NCBI GenBank assembly: GCA_019359515.1
Contig: JAHHHC010000001.1
Span: 364,394-428,393 of the forward strand
Length of the DNA stretch: 64,000 nucleotides
Source: Desmonostoc vinosum HA7617-LM4
GTDB lineage: Bacteria > Cyanobacteriota > Cyanobacteriia > Cyanobacteriales > Nostocaceae
Direction: 5' to 3'
In this document: one piece after another, positions 19,468-28,902 of the stretch
Layout: each line of letters opens with the position of its first letter
How positions within the stretch are numbered: the first letter of the stretch is position 1
Position numbers and translations under genes: made by a program
The notes under the pieces: model-generated
What the model was told of the DNA's origin: nothing
Database searches by the model: none
Seen by the model: the letters and a program-made list of their open reading frames with translations, nothing else

Positions 19468-19881
19468 TTAATCATGACCAATTTTGCAGCTATCATCCAC
19501 ACAGTATGCTGATTGATAGGTACTAGAACGCTTGCCAAAGAGGCTATAACGATTGTCGCGAATTTGTTCGTAAAAGCGATCGCCTACCCATTTCATCCCA
19601 GGTAAGGCTCTGTAAGCATCTACAAATATACTTCCTAACGGCAATAACTTGCCAATTTCTTCAGCCGCAGCACTACCTTGCCAACGTCGTTGTGGGACAT
19701 CACCATCAATTAAAATCATCCCTTGTTCGCAATCTTCATTAGTAATTCCCCATTGCGAAAGTGTTTGCTCATCTTGCATGGAAGTGTAGCGAAACAGCTT
19801 GCCTTGGTCTAAAGTTTCTAGCAGTTGCACCAGAGTAACGCAGAGATGACAATTGCCGTCGTAAATCACGTAGTAATTCAT
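19468..19881 (-). CDS. DCC-family thiol-disulfide oxidoreductase (DUF393)
   Basis: A 137-residue protein with the DCC N-terminal signature in the form YDGNCHLC, where C11 and C14 make the redox CxxC. Further family features are FRYTSMQDEQ, QGMILIDGD, RRWQGSAAAEEIGKLLP and WVGDRFYEQIRDNRYSLFGK near the C-terminus. The usual proline of CPLC is replaced by histidine. It overlaps the next gene by the TAATG junction at 19466-19470, suggesting an operon with the Uma2 gene. The redox partner is unknown. Confidence 0.87.
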   Translation of the reverse strand: MNYYVIYDGNCHLCVTLVQLLETLDQGKLFRYTSMQDEQTLSQWGITNEDCEQGMILIDGDVPQRRWQGSAAAEEIGKLLPLGSIFVDAYRALPGMKWVGDRFYEQIRDNRYSLFGKRSSTYQSAYCVDDSCKIGHD

Positions 19882-19956
19882 ATTGATCTATTTGATGATG
19901 AATGCGATCGCCAGCCTAATGGTAAATTGAAAAAATCATAAACAACACTCAATTTT

Positions 19957-22900
19957 ATGACGATCAGATACTGGTTGAGTAAATGCTTGCAGTTAGTATT
20001 TTCTAGTTTTCTAGGAGGATTAGAAGTAAACATTTTAACTCTGGAAGTTCTTGCTCAGAGTCATATCGTACAAGACAACACATTAGGTAGCGAATCTTCT
20101 CAAGTTATCACAAATTTTAATAGTTTACCGATTGAAGTAATTACAGGTGGTGCTACTCGCGGCATTAATCTCTTTCATAGTTTTGCAGAATTTAATGTTG
20201 ATGCTGAAAGAGCAGCATATTTCTCAATTTCTAATGCAAATATTCAAAATGTTTTAGCACGAGTCACAGGTAATAACCCTTCCGAGATTTTGGGGACACT
20301 CGGTACATTTGGTCAATCACAACCCAATTTATATTTAATTAATCCTAATGGCATTATTTTTGGCGAAAATGCCAGTTTGGATGTGGGAGGATCGTTTGTT
20401 GCCACGACGGCTAACGCTATCAAACTTGGAGAAGCAGGATTTTTTAGTGCAACCCAACCAGCATCTAACAATTTACTTGCAGTTAATCCATCGGCACTTT
20501 TATATAATGCGATCGCTAATCAAGCAAAGATAATTAACCGTTCGACTGTTGGTTTAAATGTTCCACCAGGTAAAAGTCTTTTGTTAGTTGGTAACAATGT
20601 ACATTTGGATGGTGGGGTTTTACTAGCTCCTGGTGGACGAATTGAGTTAGGCGGGGTGGTAGAACCGGGAACAGTAGAATTGACTAGCAACGGCAATATT
20701 TTTAACTTAAAATTTCCTGAGAATTTAGCCAGGTCTGACGTATCACTTACCAATGGCAGCATTTTAAATACTACTGCTAATAATGAAGGTAGTATTGCCA
20801 TCAACGCCAGGAATATAGATATTTTAGAAGGAAGTCAGTTATTAGCTGGGATTGGTAGCGAATTAGGTAACACTAAAAGTCAAGCAGGAAATATTACACT
20901 TAATGCAACCTCAGCAATCAACATTGAGCGTTCAAGAATTATCAACCGCGTGAATAGTGATGCTATAGGTAACGGTGGCAATATCAACATTACAACTGGA
21001 GAACTCTTTGTTACTGATGGCGCTAGACTGACTACCGACACGTTTGGACGTGGGGATGCAGGGAACATAGTTATTGATGCTAAACAAAGTGTCTTATTTG
21101 ATGGCTTTGATAGCGCAGCTTTCAGCTATGTAGAAGAAACCGGTCAAGGCAAAGGTGGAAGTATCAAAATTATTACTGATGAACTTTCTATGACTAATGG
21201 CGCTGAATTAGCCGTCATTACTTTTGGAGTTGGGGATGCAGGTAATGTGACTATCGATGCTAAACAGCGCGTCTTATTTGATGGCTTCAATAGTGGAGTT
21301 GTAAACTATGTAGAAGAGACTGGTAAAGGAAAAGGCGGGAACATCCAAATCACTACTGATGAATTTTCTGTTACCAACGGCGCTCTATTAGCTGCTGCTA
21401 CTTTTGGAGTTGGTGATACAGGTGATGTGACTATCGATGCCAAACAAAGAGTTTTGTTTGATGGCATCGATAGTGGAGCTTTTAATACTGTAGAACGCAC
21501 TGGCAAAGGAAAAAGCGGATATCTCCGCATTAACACTACAGAATTATTTTTGGTTAACTATGCCCAACTAAGTGTTGGTACACGTGGACAAGGGGATGGA
21601 GGTAACTTAATTATCGATGCCAAACAGCGCATCTTATTTGATGGTAATAGTACAGCTTTCAGCAGCGTAGAACAAAATGGTCAAGGAAAAGGTGGGGATA
21701 TCCACATTATCACAGAAGAATTTTTAGTTACTAATGGCGGACAGCTGATTACTAGTACCCGTGGAGATGGGGATGCAGGTAATTTGATTATCGATGCTAA
21801 ACAACGAGTCTTGTTCGACGGTGTCAATAGCGGTGTGAATGCAGCAAATTTTAACACCTTGGAAATAAATAATACAAGAAAGGGTGGAGACATCCAGATT
21901 ACAACTGGTGAGCTTTCTGTTACCAATAGCGCTCAACTACTTACCAGCACCTTTGGAGTTGGGGATGCAGGTAATTTGATTATCAATGCTAAACAACGAG
22001 TTTTGTTCGATGGCTTAGATAGTACAGCTTTGAGCAGTGTGGAAGGAAATGGTAAAGGCAAGGGTGGAGATATACAAATTACTACTGGTGAGCTTTCTAT
22101 GACCAACGGCGCTCAACTACTTGCCAGCACTTTTGGAGTTGGGGATGCAGGCGATATTGAAATTAACGCCGCTAATTCTATCAATCTTTCTGGTAATAAT
22201 TCAATCAGCGGACGTTCTAGTGCATTATTTACATTTACGGATATTAATTCCACAGGCAAGGGTGGTAATGTCAGTGTTAATACTAAGTTGTTCAAATTAT
22301 CAGACACTGCTGTATTAGATGCAGGAACGAATAATAATCAAAATGGTGGCAATATTACAGTTAATGCTAGTTTTTTTGAGCTTTTCAATGGCGGTCAACT
22401 GATTACTAATACTTCTGGTAGCGGACGTGCAGGTAAAATAACAGTCAATGCTACCGAAAAAGTGATTATTAATGGCAGTGATACAACCTTCAATGACCGG
22501 GTTGCACAATTTGGTACAGCAGTTGCTAACGTTGATGCTGCTAGTGGCTTGTTTGTCAGGTCTGATGGTTTAGGTAGTGCAGGCGATATCGAAGTTAACT
22601 CACCCAAAGTCACCTTAGATAATCAAGGACGATTTATAGCTGAATCTGTATTTGGTAATGGTGGAAATATCAATCTACAAGTAAGTGACTTACTTCTACT
22701 ACGTCACAATGCTTTAATTTCCACTAATGCTGGTACTGAACAACAAGGTGGCGATGGTGGGAATATTAATATTAACGCTGGATTTATCGTCGCCATACCG
22801 GAAGAAAACAGCGATATTACTGCTAATGCTTTTACTGGCAAAGGCGGTAATATTCAAATTAATACACAAGGTATTTTTGGTATTGAGTTGCGCTCACAAC

Positions 22901-23280
22901 CAACCCCCAAAAGTGATATCACTTCTAGTTCAGAGTTAGGCGTTCAGGGTGTAACAATTATCAACTTACCTGATAATAATTCCATTCAAAATAGCCTGAC
23001 GGAACTACCCGATAACCTCATAAATACCAACGCACTAATTGCTAATAGTTGTATCGTCCGTAGTCCTAAGCAAGAAAGTACTTTTATAATTACAGGTACT
23101 GGCGGTTTACCCAGTCGTCCCGGTGAGGCTGTGGCTTCTAGTTATCCTACGGGTGATGTGCAAAATGTCAGTAACGATAGTGTAGCAAATGCTTGGAAAA
23201 AGGGCGATCCGATTGTAGAACCGCAAGGGGTGTATCGACTGGATAACGGGCAGTTGATGATGAGTCGAGAATGCCGTTGA
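19957..23280 (+). CDS. Two-partner-secretion filamentous hemagglutinin-like exoprotein
   Basis: A 1107-residue predicted secreted beta-helix protein. An N-terminal signal sequence (about residues 1-34) precedes a TPS domain with IVQDNTLGSESSQV, FSISNANIQNVLARVTG and the diagnostic NPNGIIFGENASLDVGGSF. From about residue 340 to 740 there are seven imperfect ~60-residue repeats of the form GKGGDIQITTGELSVTNGAQ, STFGVGDAGN, IDAKQRVLFDG. They are conserved enough at DNA level to recombine. The C-terminus ends with the cyanobacterial tail VYRLDNGQLMMSRECR and has no membrane anchor. The outer-membrane TpsB transporter it needs is not in the window. Adhesion or surface function is likely but unproven. 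Confidence 0.88.
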   Translation: MTIRYWLSKCLQLVFSSFLGGLEVNILTLEVLAQSHIVQDNTLGSESSQVITNFNSLPIEVITGGATRGINLFHSFAEFNVDAERAAYFSISNANIQNVLARVTGNNPSEILGTLGTFGQSQPNLYLINPNGIIFGENASLDVGGSFVATTANAIKLGEAGFFSATQPASNNLLAVNPSALLYNAIANQAKIINRSTVGLNVPPGKSLLLVGNNVHLDGGVLLAPGGRIELGGVVEPGTVELTSNGNIFNLKFPENLARSDVSLTNGSILNTTANNEGSIAINARNIDILEGSQLLAGIGSELGNTKSQAGNITLNATSAINIERSRIINRVNSDAIGNGGNINITTGELFVTDGARLTTDTFGRGDAGNIVIDAKQSVLFDGFDSAAFSYVEETGQGKGGSIKIITDELSMTNGAELAVITFGVGDAGNVTIDAKQRVLFDGFNSGVVNYVEETGKGKGGNIQITTDEFSVTNGALLAAATFGVGDTGDVTIDAKQRVLFDGIDSGAFNTVERTGKGKSGYLRINTTELFLVNYAQLSVGTRGQGDGGNLIIDAKQRILFDGNSTAFSSVEQNGQGKGGDIHIITEEFLVTNGGQLITSTRGDGDAGNLIIDAKQRVLFDGVNSGVNAANFNTLEINNTRKGGDIQITTGELSVTNSAQLLTSTFGVGDAGNLIINAKQRVLFDGLDSTALSSVEGNGKGKGGDIQITTGELSMTNGAQLLASTFGVGDAGDIEINAANSINLSGNNSISGRSSALFTFTDINSTGKGGNVSVNTKLFKLSDTAVLDAGTNNNQNGGNITVNASFFELFNGGQLITNTSGSGRAGKITVNATEKVIINGSDTTFNDRVAQFGTAVANVDAASGLFVRSDGLGSAGDIEVNSPKVTLDNQGRFIAESVFGNGGNINLQVSDLLLLRHNALISTNAGTEQQGGDGGNININAGFIVAIPEENSDITANAFTGKGGNIQINTQGIFGIELRSQPTPKSDITSSSELGVQGVTIINLPDNNSIQNSLTELPDNLINTNALIANSCIVRSPKQESTFIITGTGGLPSRPGEAVASSYPTGDVQNVSNDSVANAWKKGDPIVEPQGVYRLDNGQLMMSRECR

Positions 23281-23309
23281 TGCAAGTTATTTACACTTTA
23301 CTTCGACCC

Positions 23310-23455
23310 TATTGTGGTTTCAGAACGCTTGGAAAGCAGTTTCGTTGCAGAAGATTGTGGTTTGGGCCGCAATTATTGTGATTTTAAGACTACCTCTAGT
23401 TGCAGATTAATGTGGTTTCAAAATTACCTTGATTGCAGTTTTGGACTTTTATGTT
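23310..23455. repeat. Irregular TGTGGTTT...TTGCAG repeat
   Basis: Three or four loosely repeated units of about 35-55 bp each begin TGTGGTTT and contain TTGCAG. This looks like a dispersed cyanobacterial repeat inserted in front of the pseudouridine-synthase relic. It is in an open frame but the translation is not protein-like. Confidence 0.4.
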
Positions 23456-23466
23456 TGCAGTTTGCC

Positions 23467-23730
23467 ACCACTTATCAACAAGTCGATTGGCAACGCGGTA
23501 AACCCAGCTTAACAAGATTCCGGGTCATCGGCAGGGAAGGAAATTATACTCGTGTAGAGTTTGTGCCACTCACCGGACGCACCCATCAAATTAGGTTCAC
23601 GCTGCTGATCCCCAAGGATTGGATGTAACTATTTTAGGCGATCCGATCGCCTCTATGGGTGCGATGCTGTTGCCAGTTGGTTCCACTGCATTGCACTTGC
23701 AATGACATCGAACAAGTTATTTGCTGGACA
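23467..23730 (+). pseudogene. C-terminal relic of an RluA-family pseudouridine synthase
   Basis: The frame reads VDWQRGKPSLTRFRVIG and TRVEFVPLTGRTHQIR, the RNA-binding signature of RluA enzymes. The frame is then lost by one missing base (AGG-TTCAC instead of AGG-GTTCAC). It resumes as VHAADPQGLDVTILGD, and a 5 bp insertion near 23640 shifts it again before RLYGCDAVAS. The N-terminal two thirds, including the catalytic aspartate motif, are missing. This is clearly non-functional. The following sequence 23731-24360 is AT-rich, with no gene recognised. Confidence 0.85.
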
Positions 23731-24363
23731 TAGTATTATTAGCTTGATTTTAACTATATATTAATATAACAGCTGCTAAATATTCATCAAGTAACTATGA
23801 ATTTATGTAATTTAATGATATTTATATCTAAAGAAAGATGTAATCTTCTTATGTGTAAATAAAGAATTAAACTCGATTAGATTCGGATAGAGTTCAGAAT
23901 CAGGTTTTACTAATTCCCTTGTAGTAAACATCTAACCTAATCATTTTTAAATCCGTATTATACATTGATGGCAAAAATAGTACATTTCGAAAAACTGTAC
24001 AGAGTGGTGCAAATGGTGTAGCGCTGCCACCCGCTACGAATGAAATAAACACTTTTTCTTCCCCTACATCCTTGCACCATTACATCCCTACACCATGTTT
24101 CTTGAAAGACTCTTAACTCAAATATATGCTCTGTAATTCAGCATGTTTTTATGCCTTACAAACTTGGATTAACTTAAATGAGTGATGGCTATAAGTGAAC
24201 AAGGGAGTAAGCTGTTCCATATCTAGTTTGCATATCCAATTGCTCGCCCTAAATTATGCAATTTGAATGTGAAATAGCTTCACAGACGCAGACACTACCA
24301 AAGTAATTTTGTTGTCAATACGAATACTAAAAATTACTCATCAACTACAAGCTTCTATGGCAG

Positions 24364-24470
24364 GCGAGACAACTTTTAAAACTTTATGCTCATAGACACT
24401 AAGGTAAATAGTGCATCTTACAATACACCTTTTGTAGGCGAGACAGCCTTTGAAACTTTATGCTCATAGA
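24364..24470. repeat. Duplicated leader of the parB-like gene, with a short upstream frame
   Basis: GGCGAGACAACTTTTAAAAC plus TTTATGCTCATAGA (24364-24396) recurs as GGCGAGACAGCCTTTGAAAC plus TTTATGCTCATAGA (24437-24470), 74 bp downstream. The first copy opens a 27-residue frame at ATG 24386 (MLIDTKVNSAS...) that closes at TAG 24467-24469. That overlaps the second copy's ATG at 24460 in another frame. Neither ATG has a good ribosome binding site. Confidence 0.7.
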
Positions 24471-24522
24471 TTCCCAGTTGTGCAACTACTTAAATCCATT
24501 GCTAGAACCTGGAGAAAATCCA

Positions 24523-25467
24523 ATGCTGCCAAGACAAACTAATTGGGTAGCACCAAAACTAAATGTGCTTGATGCTCATCTCAATCATTTTCATAGTCAA
24601 TGTACTACTACACTTCCAATCGATCAGATTAGATTACCTCTTAAACAACCACGTCGCTACTTAGACCCACATAAGCTGGCTCAACTAGTAAAATCAATCA
24701 GCGAGTATGGGCTTTTGGAACCAGTGCTGGTTCGTCCACTTCCAAATGGAGAGTACGAACTGGTTGCTGGTGAGCGACGATTACGGGCAGCGCGTGAGGC
24801 GGGGTTAGTAGAAATCCCTATTGTTTCTCATAATTTAGATAAAAAACAAGCTCTCCAAGTAGCACTGATAGAGAATCTACAAAGGGAAGACCTGAATCCG
24901 GTTGAAGAAACAGAGGCAGTGTTAGATTTGCTAGCTTTATCTCTGGAAATAGATACTAGTGAAGTCGTGTCTATCTTGCACCAGTCTTTCAATACGAAAC
25001 AAAGAGGTCAAGAATTGAATCAGAATGTTCTGATTCAAATTGAGAAGATTGAATCGGTATTATCAGAACTAGGGCGTTTTAATGCTGGAACTTTCCGCTC
25101 TAGCCGACTTCCTTTACTGAATCTACCTGATGACACTCTGTCTGCAATACGGCGTGGTGAGATTGAGTACACTAAAGCTCAAGTGATTGCCAGACTCAAA
25201 TCAGAGCAACAGCGGTCTGAACTGCTGAAAATAGCAATTGTTGAAAACTTAACTCTCAGCGAAATCAAAGCTAAAGTTAAGGAACTCAAATCTGAAATAG
25301 AAGTCAAGCCAGAAAGGATTTTGATTGAGCGGTTTGTGAGAATTAGTAAACATTTACGCCAAAAGAAACTTTGGAGTGATATTCACAAAACAGAGCGAAT
25401 ATCTCAGCTTTTAGATGAGCTAGAAAAACTCACAGAACAAGAGAGCCAAGAGCAAACAGTGTTTTAA
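24523..25467 (+). CDS. ParB/Spo0J-family partition protein (plasmid type)
   Basis: About 314 residues from ATG 24523, which has GGAG nine bases upstream; a longer version from ATG 24460 lacks a ribosome binding site. The ParB/sulfiredoxin-like CTP-binding domain is clear: IDQIRLPLKQPRRYLDP, SISEYGLLEPVLVRP, and box II ELVAGERRLRAAREAGL, then ALIENLQREDLNPVEETEA. A helix-turn-helix and a C-terminal helical part (KPERILIERFVRISKHLRQ) follow. No parA is adjacent. The sequence pattern is that of plasmid or accessory ParB proteins rather than chromosomal ParB, so it may be a relic of an integrated plasmid or a ParB-like regulator. Confidence 0.85.
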   Translation: MLPRQTNWVAPKLNVLDAHLNHFHSQCTTTLPIDQIRLPLKQPRRYLDPHKLAQLVKSISEYGLLEPVLVRPLPNGEYELVAGERRLRAAREAGLVEIPIVSHNLDKKQALQVALIENLQREDLNPVEETEAVLDLLALSLEIDTSEVVSILHQSFNTKQRGQELNQNVLIQIEKIESVLSELGRFNAGTFRSSRLPLLNLPDDTLSAIRRGEIEYTKAQVIARLKSEQQRSELLKIAIVENLTLSEIKAKVKELKSEIEVKPERILIERFVRISKHLRQKKLWSDIHKTERISQLLDELEKLTEQESQEQTVF

Positions 25468-25503
25468 AAAGTAAAAAGAAAATCCCCCTAATTTAAATTA
25501 GAG

Positions 25504-25588
25504 AGCCAGTGCTTTCCTGAGCCACCGCTATGCGAGGGTTCCTCCGTTGAGGGTATGGTGTGTCGCCTTGCGTCGGAAAGCAACTGGC
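25504..25588. repeat. Hairpin element with GCCAGT(T)GCTTTCC arms
   Basis: GCCAGTGCTTTCC at 25504-25516 is complementary to GGAAAGCAACTGGC at 25575-25588, enclosing a GC-rich loop with CGAGGGTTCCTCCGTTGAGG. This looks like a small palindromic mobile repeat. A perfect palindrome CTAATTTAAATTAG directly precedes it and may help terminate the parB-like transcript. The remaining 25589-26087 is AT-rich and shows no gene. Confidence 0.6.
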
Positions 25589-26087
25589 GTGGATTTGAAG
25601 CGGATGTCAGAAATAAGTAAAAAGTAGAAATAACATGAATTTGTAAGCTCTTTAGCAATTTTAAATTGTAGCTTTATCAGTAGCGATCGCTTAAAAAAAT
25701 CGCATATAAAGCTTAAAAGCCTGCAATTTAAATCTCACATTTAGTGTTAATTGTCAATAGATAATTGGTCATACTTTAACTAACAAAAAATCTAATTTTA
25801 TACAGCCATAAGAAATTTTTAATCCAACCTTTATATTCAGTTATTGTCAAAAGAGTGTTGTTCATTGTAGACTCCAGAATGTGTAAGTTTAGTAATCAAC
25901 AAATCAAAAATAAAAAGCTTTCTGTAAGTTAATAAACTTTAATGACATTAACTTTATGAATTGTTTTTTGATTTTCTAGCTACAACAGGCTTAGTCACAA
26001 AAAAAGTAACGTTTTATTTAATAATATATTCCGCTTGGAGGCTGAGCATCTGTTTGTAATATCTTTTTTAACCGATTATTTGACGAA

Positions 26088-27320
26088 ATGCGTAAACCCA
26101 TACTAACGATTTTCTACCAGTTCAATCCTTGGCATACTACTATTGGCGGCATTCAAACGCTGATAGGTCTTTTTATCAAGTATGCTCCAAAAGAATTCGT
26201 AGTGCGACTTGTAGGAACAGGAAACGATAGATATCAGCAGGTTCTCAAGTGGCAAGAAACAGAATTTGCTGGTAGAGAACTTAGTTTTCTGCCATTATTT
26301 ACCTTAGAAAATGATAATATCCGGCATCTGGTACCAACTACGGTTAGATATACAACCGCTCTTCTAGGGCGTTGCTTTGCCTCAGATTTCATGCATTTTT
26401 ATAGGTTAGAACCAACCTTAGCAACTTTCAATTGGCAGGGTGAAAAAACACTCTTTATTCAGAACGATATCCAGAGGCAAATGGCAGCCAAAGATGATAA
26501 CAATGCAATTCTTTGGCGAAGATTTCCAGCAGGGTATTTTGCTCTCGAAAGTTTATTAGTTAAACAGTTTCATCAAATCTTATCCTGCAATACCAATTCA
26601 TTAGAACTTTATCAACAGCGTTATCCTAGCGTGCGAGAGCGTATTGCTTATTTAAAAAACACCTTTGATGAAGAGATTTTTTATCCATTGCCTCGACAAG
26701 AACGAGATGCTCTAAGACAGCAACTAGCTACAAAAATTGGTTTGGCAGCAGATACACGTTTTGTTCTGTTCGCTGGTCGTCTGCATCCCCAGAAAGATCC
26801 TCTATTACTCATACGTTCATTTGCAGCTTTGAATAAGCCAAATATTCACCTACTGATAGCAGGTGATGGCGAGTTAGCAAATCAAATAAATTCTGAGATT
26901 GAGCAACTTGGGTTGTCCAAGCGAGTAACAATGCTGGGAGTACTCAAGCAAGAAGAGCTTGCACATTTGCATCGTATTTGCAGCGTTCTAGTGCTAACAA
27001 GTGCTTTTGAAGGTTTACCTTTTGTTGTGTTGGAGGCACTGGCTTGTGGAACACCGATAGTAACAACTGACTCTGGTGATACAGCACAATTGCTCTTTGC
27101 CGATAGTGGGGTTATTTGCAAACAACGTACTCCTGAGTGCATAGCAGATGGCTTACGTCAGGTATTATTACATCCAGAAAATTATCCTAGTGAGTCTTGT
27201 GTGCGAACTGTAAGTCCTTACGCCGCACGTACTGTAATTAGCAGTGTCTATGGCGAAATGCTAAATCGCTGGGAATCACGGACTCTCTCGGCAATGAAAC
27301 TAAAAAAGGGTGTTGCATAA
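26088..27320 (+). CDS. Family 4 glycosyltransferase
   Basis: A 410-residue GT-B fold retaining glycosyltransferase. The donor-binding half shows FVLFAGRLHPQKDPLLLIRSF (about residues 226-246), LLIAGDGEL and TSAFEGLPFVVLEALACGTPIV, whose EGLPFVVLEAL segment is the EX7E-type motif of GT4 enzymes. The N-terminal acceptor half has an unusual GGIQTLIGLF. It is the first gene of the long plus-strand polysaccharide locus and presumably adds one sugar to the lipid-linked repeat unit. Sugar specificity cannot be read from sequence. No strong ribosome binding site is visible at the ATG. Confidence 0.9.
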   Translation: MRKPILTIFYQFNPWHTTIGGIQTLIGLFIKYAPKEFVVRLVGTGNDRYQQVLKWQETEFAGRELSFLPLFTLENDNIRHLVPTTVRYTTALLGRCFASDFMHFYRLEPTLATFNWQGEKTLFIQNDIQRQMAAKDDNNAILWRRFPAGYFALESLLVKQFHQILSCNTNSLELYQQRYPSVRERIAYLKNTFDEEIFYPLPRQERDALRQQLATKIGLAADTRFVLFAGRLHPQKDPLLLIRSFAALNKPNIHLLIAGDGELANQINSEIEQLGLSKRVTMLGVLKQEELAHLHRICSVLVLTSAFEGLPFVVLEALACGTPIVTTDSGDTAQLLFADSGVICKQRTPECIADGLRQVLLHPENYPSESCVRTVSPYAARTVISSVYGEMLNRWESRTLSAMKLKKGVA

Positions 27321-27439
27321 CACAAAGATGATTCTCGTGGGATGAGTAGGATACCACTCTCGAAAATCAAGGAATAGGCGAGATTGTCTGGGGTTCTGAG
27401 CGCTCAGCAAACTGCTCTTATTCCATAAAACAAACTAAC

Positions 27440-27524
27440 ACCAATTTTCTGAAATTCGTCAACAGATTCAAACCTAAAAGCCCTGATGAAATCTGACTTT
27501 CTTAATTACGAATCACGAATTGGT
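27440..27524. repeat. ACCAATT...AATTGGT palindromic repeat, copy 1
   Basis: About 85 bp with ends ACACCAATTTT and GAATTGGTAT, containing CAACAGATTCAAA and AATCTGACTTTCTTAATTACG. A close relative lies at 38451-38529 inside the same gene cluster. It is non-coding and MITE-like. Confidence 0.75.
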
Positions 27525-27600
27525 ATAACTCATCCCAAATTTATGCAACACCAAAAAGAGATTGATTGAGGTTGCTATCTATTTGGTAGGTAAAAGATTC

Positions 27601-28797
27601 ATGAAGATTGCTGTTATTGGTGTCAAAGGCTTACCACCTAAACAGGGAGGCATTGAGCATTACTGTGCAGAAGTGTATCCCCAAATGGTAGCGCAAGGGC
27701 ACAGTGTTGATTTATTTGCTCGGTCTTCTTACACAAATTGTCGCTGGTTGGAAAACTATGACTTTCAGGGTGTCCGAGTTATCACCTTGCCTAGTGTTTC
27801 TTTTAGAGGGGTAGATGCTATGATTACCTCTGCCTTTGGTGCGATCGCTGCTTCAATAAACCAGTACGATATCATTCATTTTCATGCCTTGGGGCCATCT
27901 CTGTTTACCTATTTATCCAAACTGACTACCTCTGCAAAGATTGTAGTTACCTGTCAAGGATTAGACTGGCAACGCGCCAAGTGGGGTAATCTTTCTAGTC
28001 GTCTGATTCGCATGGGAGAGCAAGCAGCCGTGCGCTTTGCCGACGAAATCGTAGTAGTCTCCAAAGAACTACAATCTTACTTTTTGCACACCTACGATAG
28101 ACGAACAGTCTATATCCCGAATGCTGCTGCTACTTATGTTGAGTCAGACCCTAGTTTTAGCTATGGTAAAGCTCTGAATTTAACCCAAGGACGCTATATT
28201 CTATTTTTAGGCAGACTTGTACCAGAAAAGCGCCCTGAATTACTACTTGAAGCTTTCTGTAAGTTAAAACCCGCAGGATGGAAACTGGTTCTAGTTGGCG
28301 GAGTTAGTGATACGAGGTCATACGTATCACAACTATTAGACACTATTAGCAAAAATCCAGAAATAGTGTTTGCAGGTGAACTTCGAGGAGCGCGTTTAGC
28401 AGAGATTGTCAGAGGTGCAGGGTTGTTTGTCTTACCATCTGACGTAGAAGGATTACCCCTGGCAATGCTGGAGGCCATGCAAGAAGGTGTCCCAGTTATG
28501 GCAAGTGATATACCACCACACCAACAACTACTGGATGAGGGACGTGGTGTACTATTTTCGGCTGGCAATCTAGATTCTTGTATTAATTATTTGAACTGGG
28601 CAGTGAATCACCCACAGAAACTAGCAGCGATGGCGAAAGAGGCCCAAGAGTATATACAGATAAACCATAGCTGGGAAAAAATTACTGCCGACAATTTGCA
28701 GCTATATGCAACACTCTTAAACTCGTTTACATCTATCGAGGCATCTACACCTATGAGCAGTGGTATTACTAGAATTTCTTCCCTCAAAAAGTTCTAG
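27601..28797 (+). CDS. Family 4 glycosyltransferase, DUF1972-type N-terminus
   Basis: A 398-residue GT-B enzyme starting at ATG 27601 (MKIAVIGVKGLPPKQGGIEHY); upstream in-frame codons lack support. The GVKGLPPKQGGIEHYCAEVYPQM segment is the DUF1972 type found in rhamnosyl- and other capsule glycosyltransferases. The donor domain shows ILFLGRLVPEKRPELLLEAF, LVLVGG and LPSDVEGLPLAMLEAMQEGVPV, with the glutamates of the EX7E motif. It should act on the cytoplasmic face, extending the lipid-linked unit of this locus. The acceptor and donor sugars are unknown; rhamnose is a guess from family resemblance only. Confidence 0.9.
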   Translation: MKIAVIGVKGLPPKQGGIEHYCAEVYPQMVAQGHSVDLFARSSYTNCRWLENYDFQGVRVITLPSVSFRGVDAMITSAFGAIAASINQYDIIHFHALGPSLFTYLSKLTTSAKIVVTCQGLDWQRAKWGNLSSRLIRMGEQAAVRFADEIVVVSKELQSYFLHTYDRRTVYIPNAAATYVESDPSFSYGKALNLTQGRYILFLGRLVPEKRPELLLEAFCKLKPAGWKLVLVGGVSDTRSYVSQLLDTISKNPEIVFAGELRGARLAEIVRGAGLFVLPSDVEGLPLAMLEAMQEGVPVMASDIPPHQQLLDEGRGVLFSAGNLDSCINYLNWAVNHPQKLAAMAKEAQEYIQINHSWEKITADNLQLYATLLNSFTSIEASTPMSSGITRISSLKKF

Positions 28798-28902
28798 TCC
28801 TGTTGTTGTCAATTCAGCTCTAGCTTCTGCTCATCCGACAACATCAGATCAATAGGTTTGTATTCTGGGATAAACCACTCAAGAAGTTACGAAGCAAGTT
28901 AA

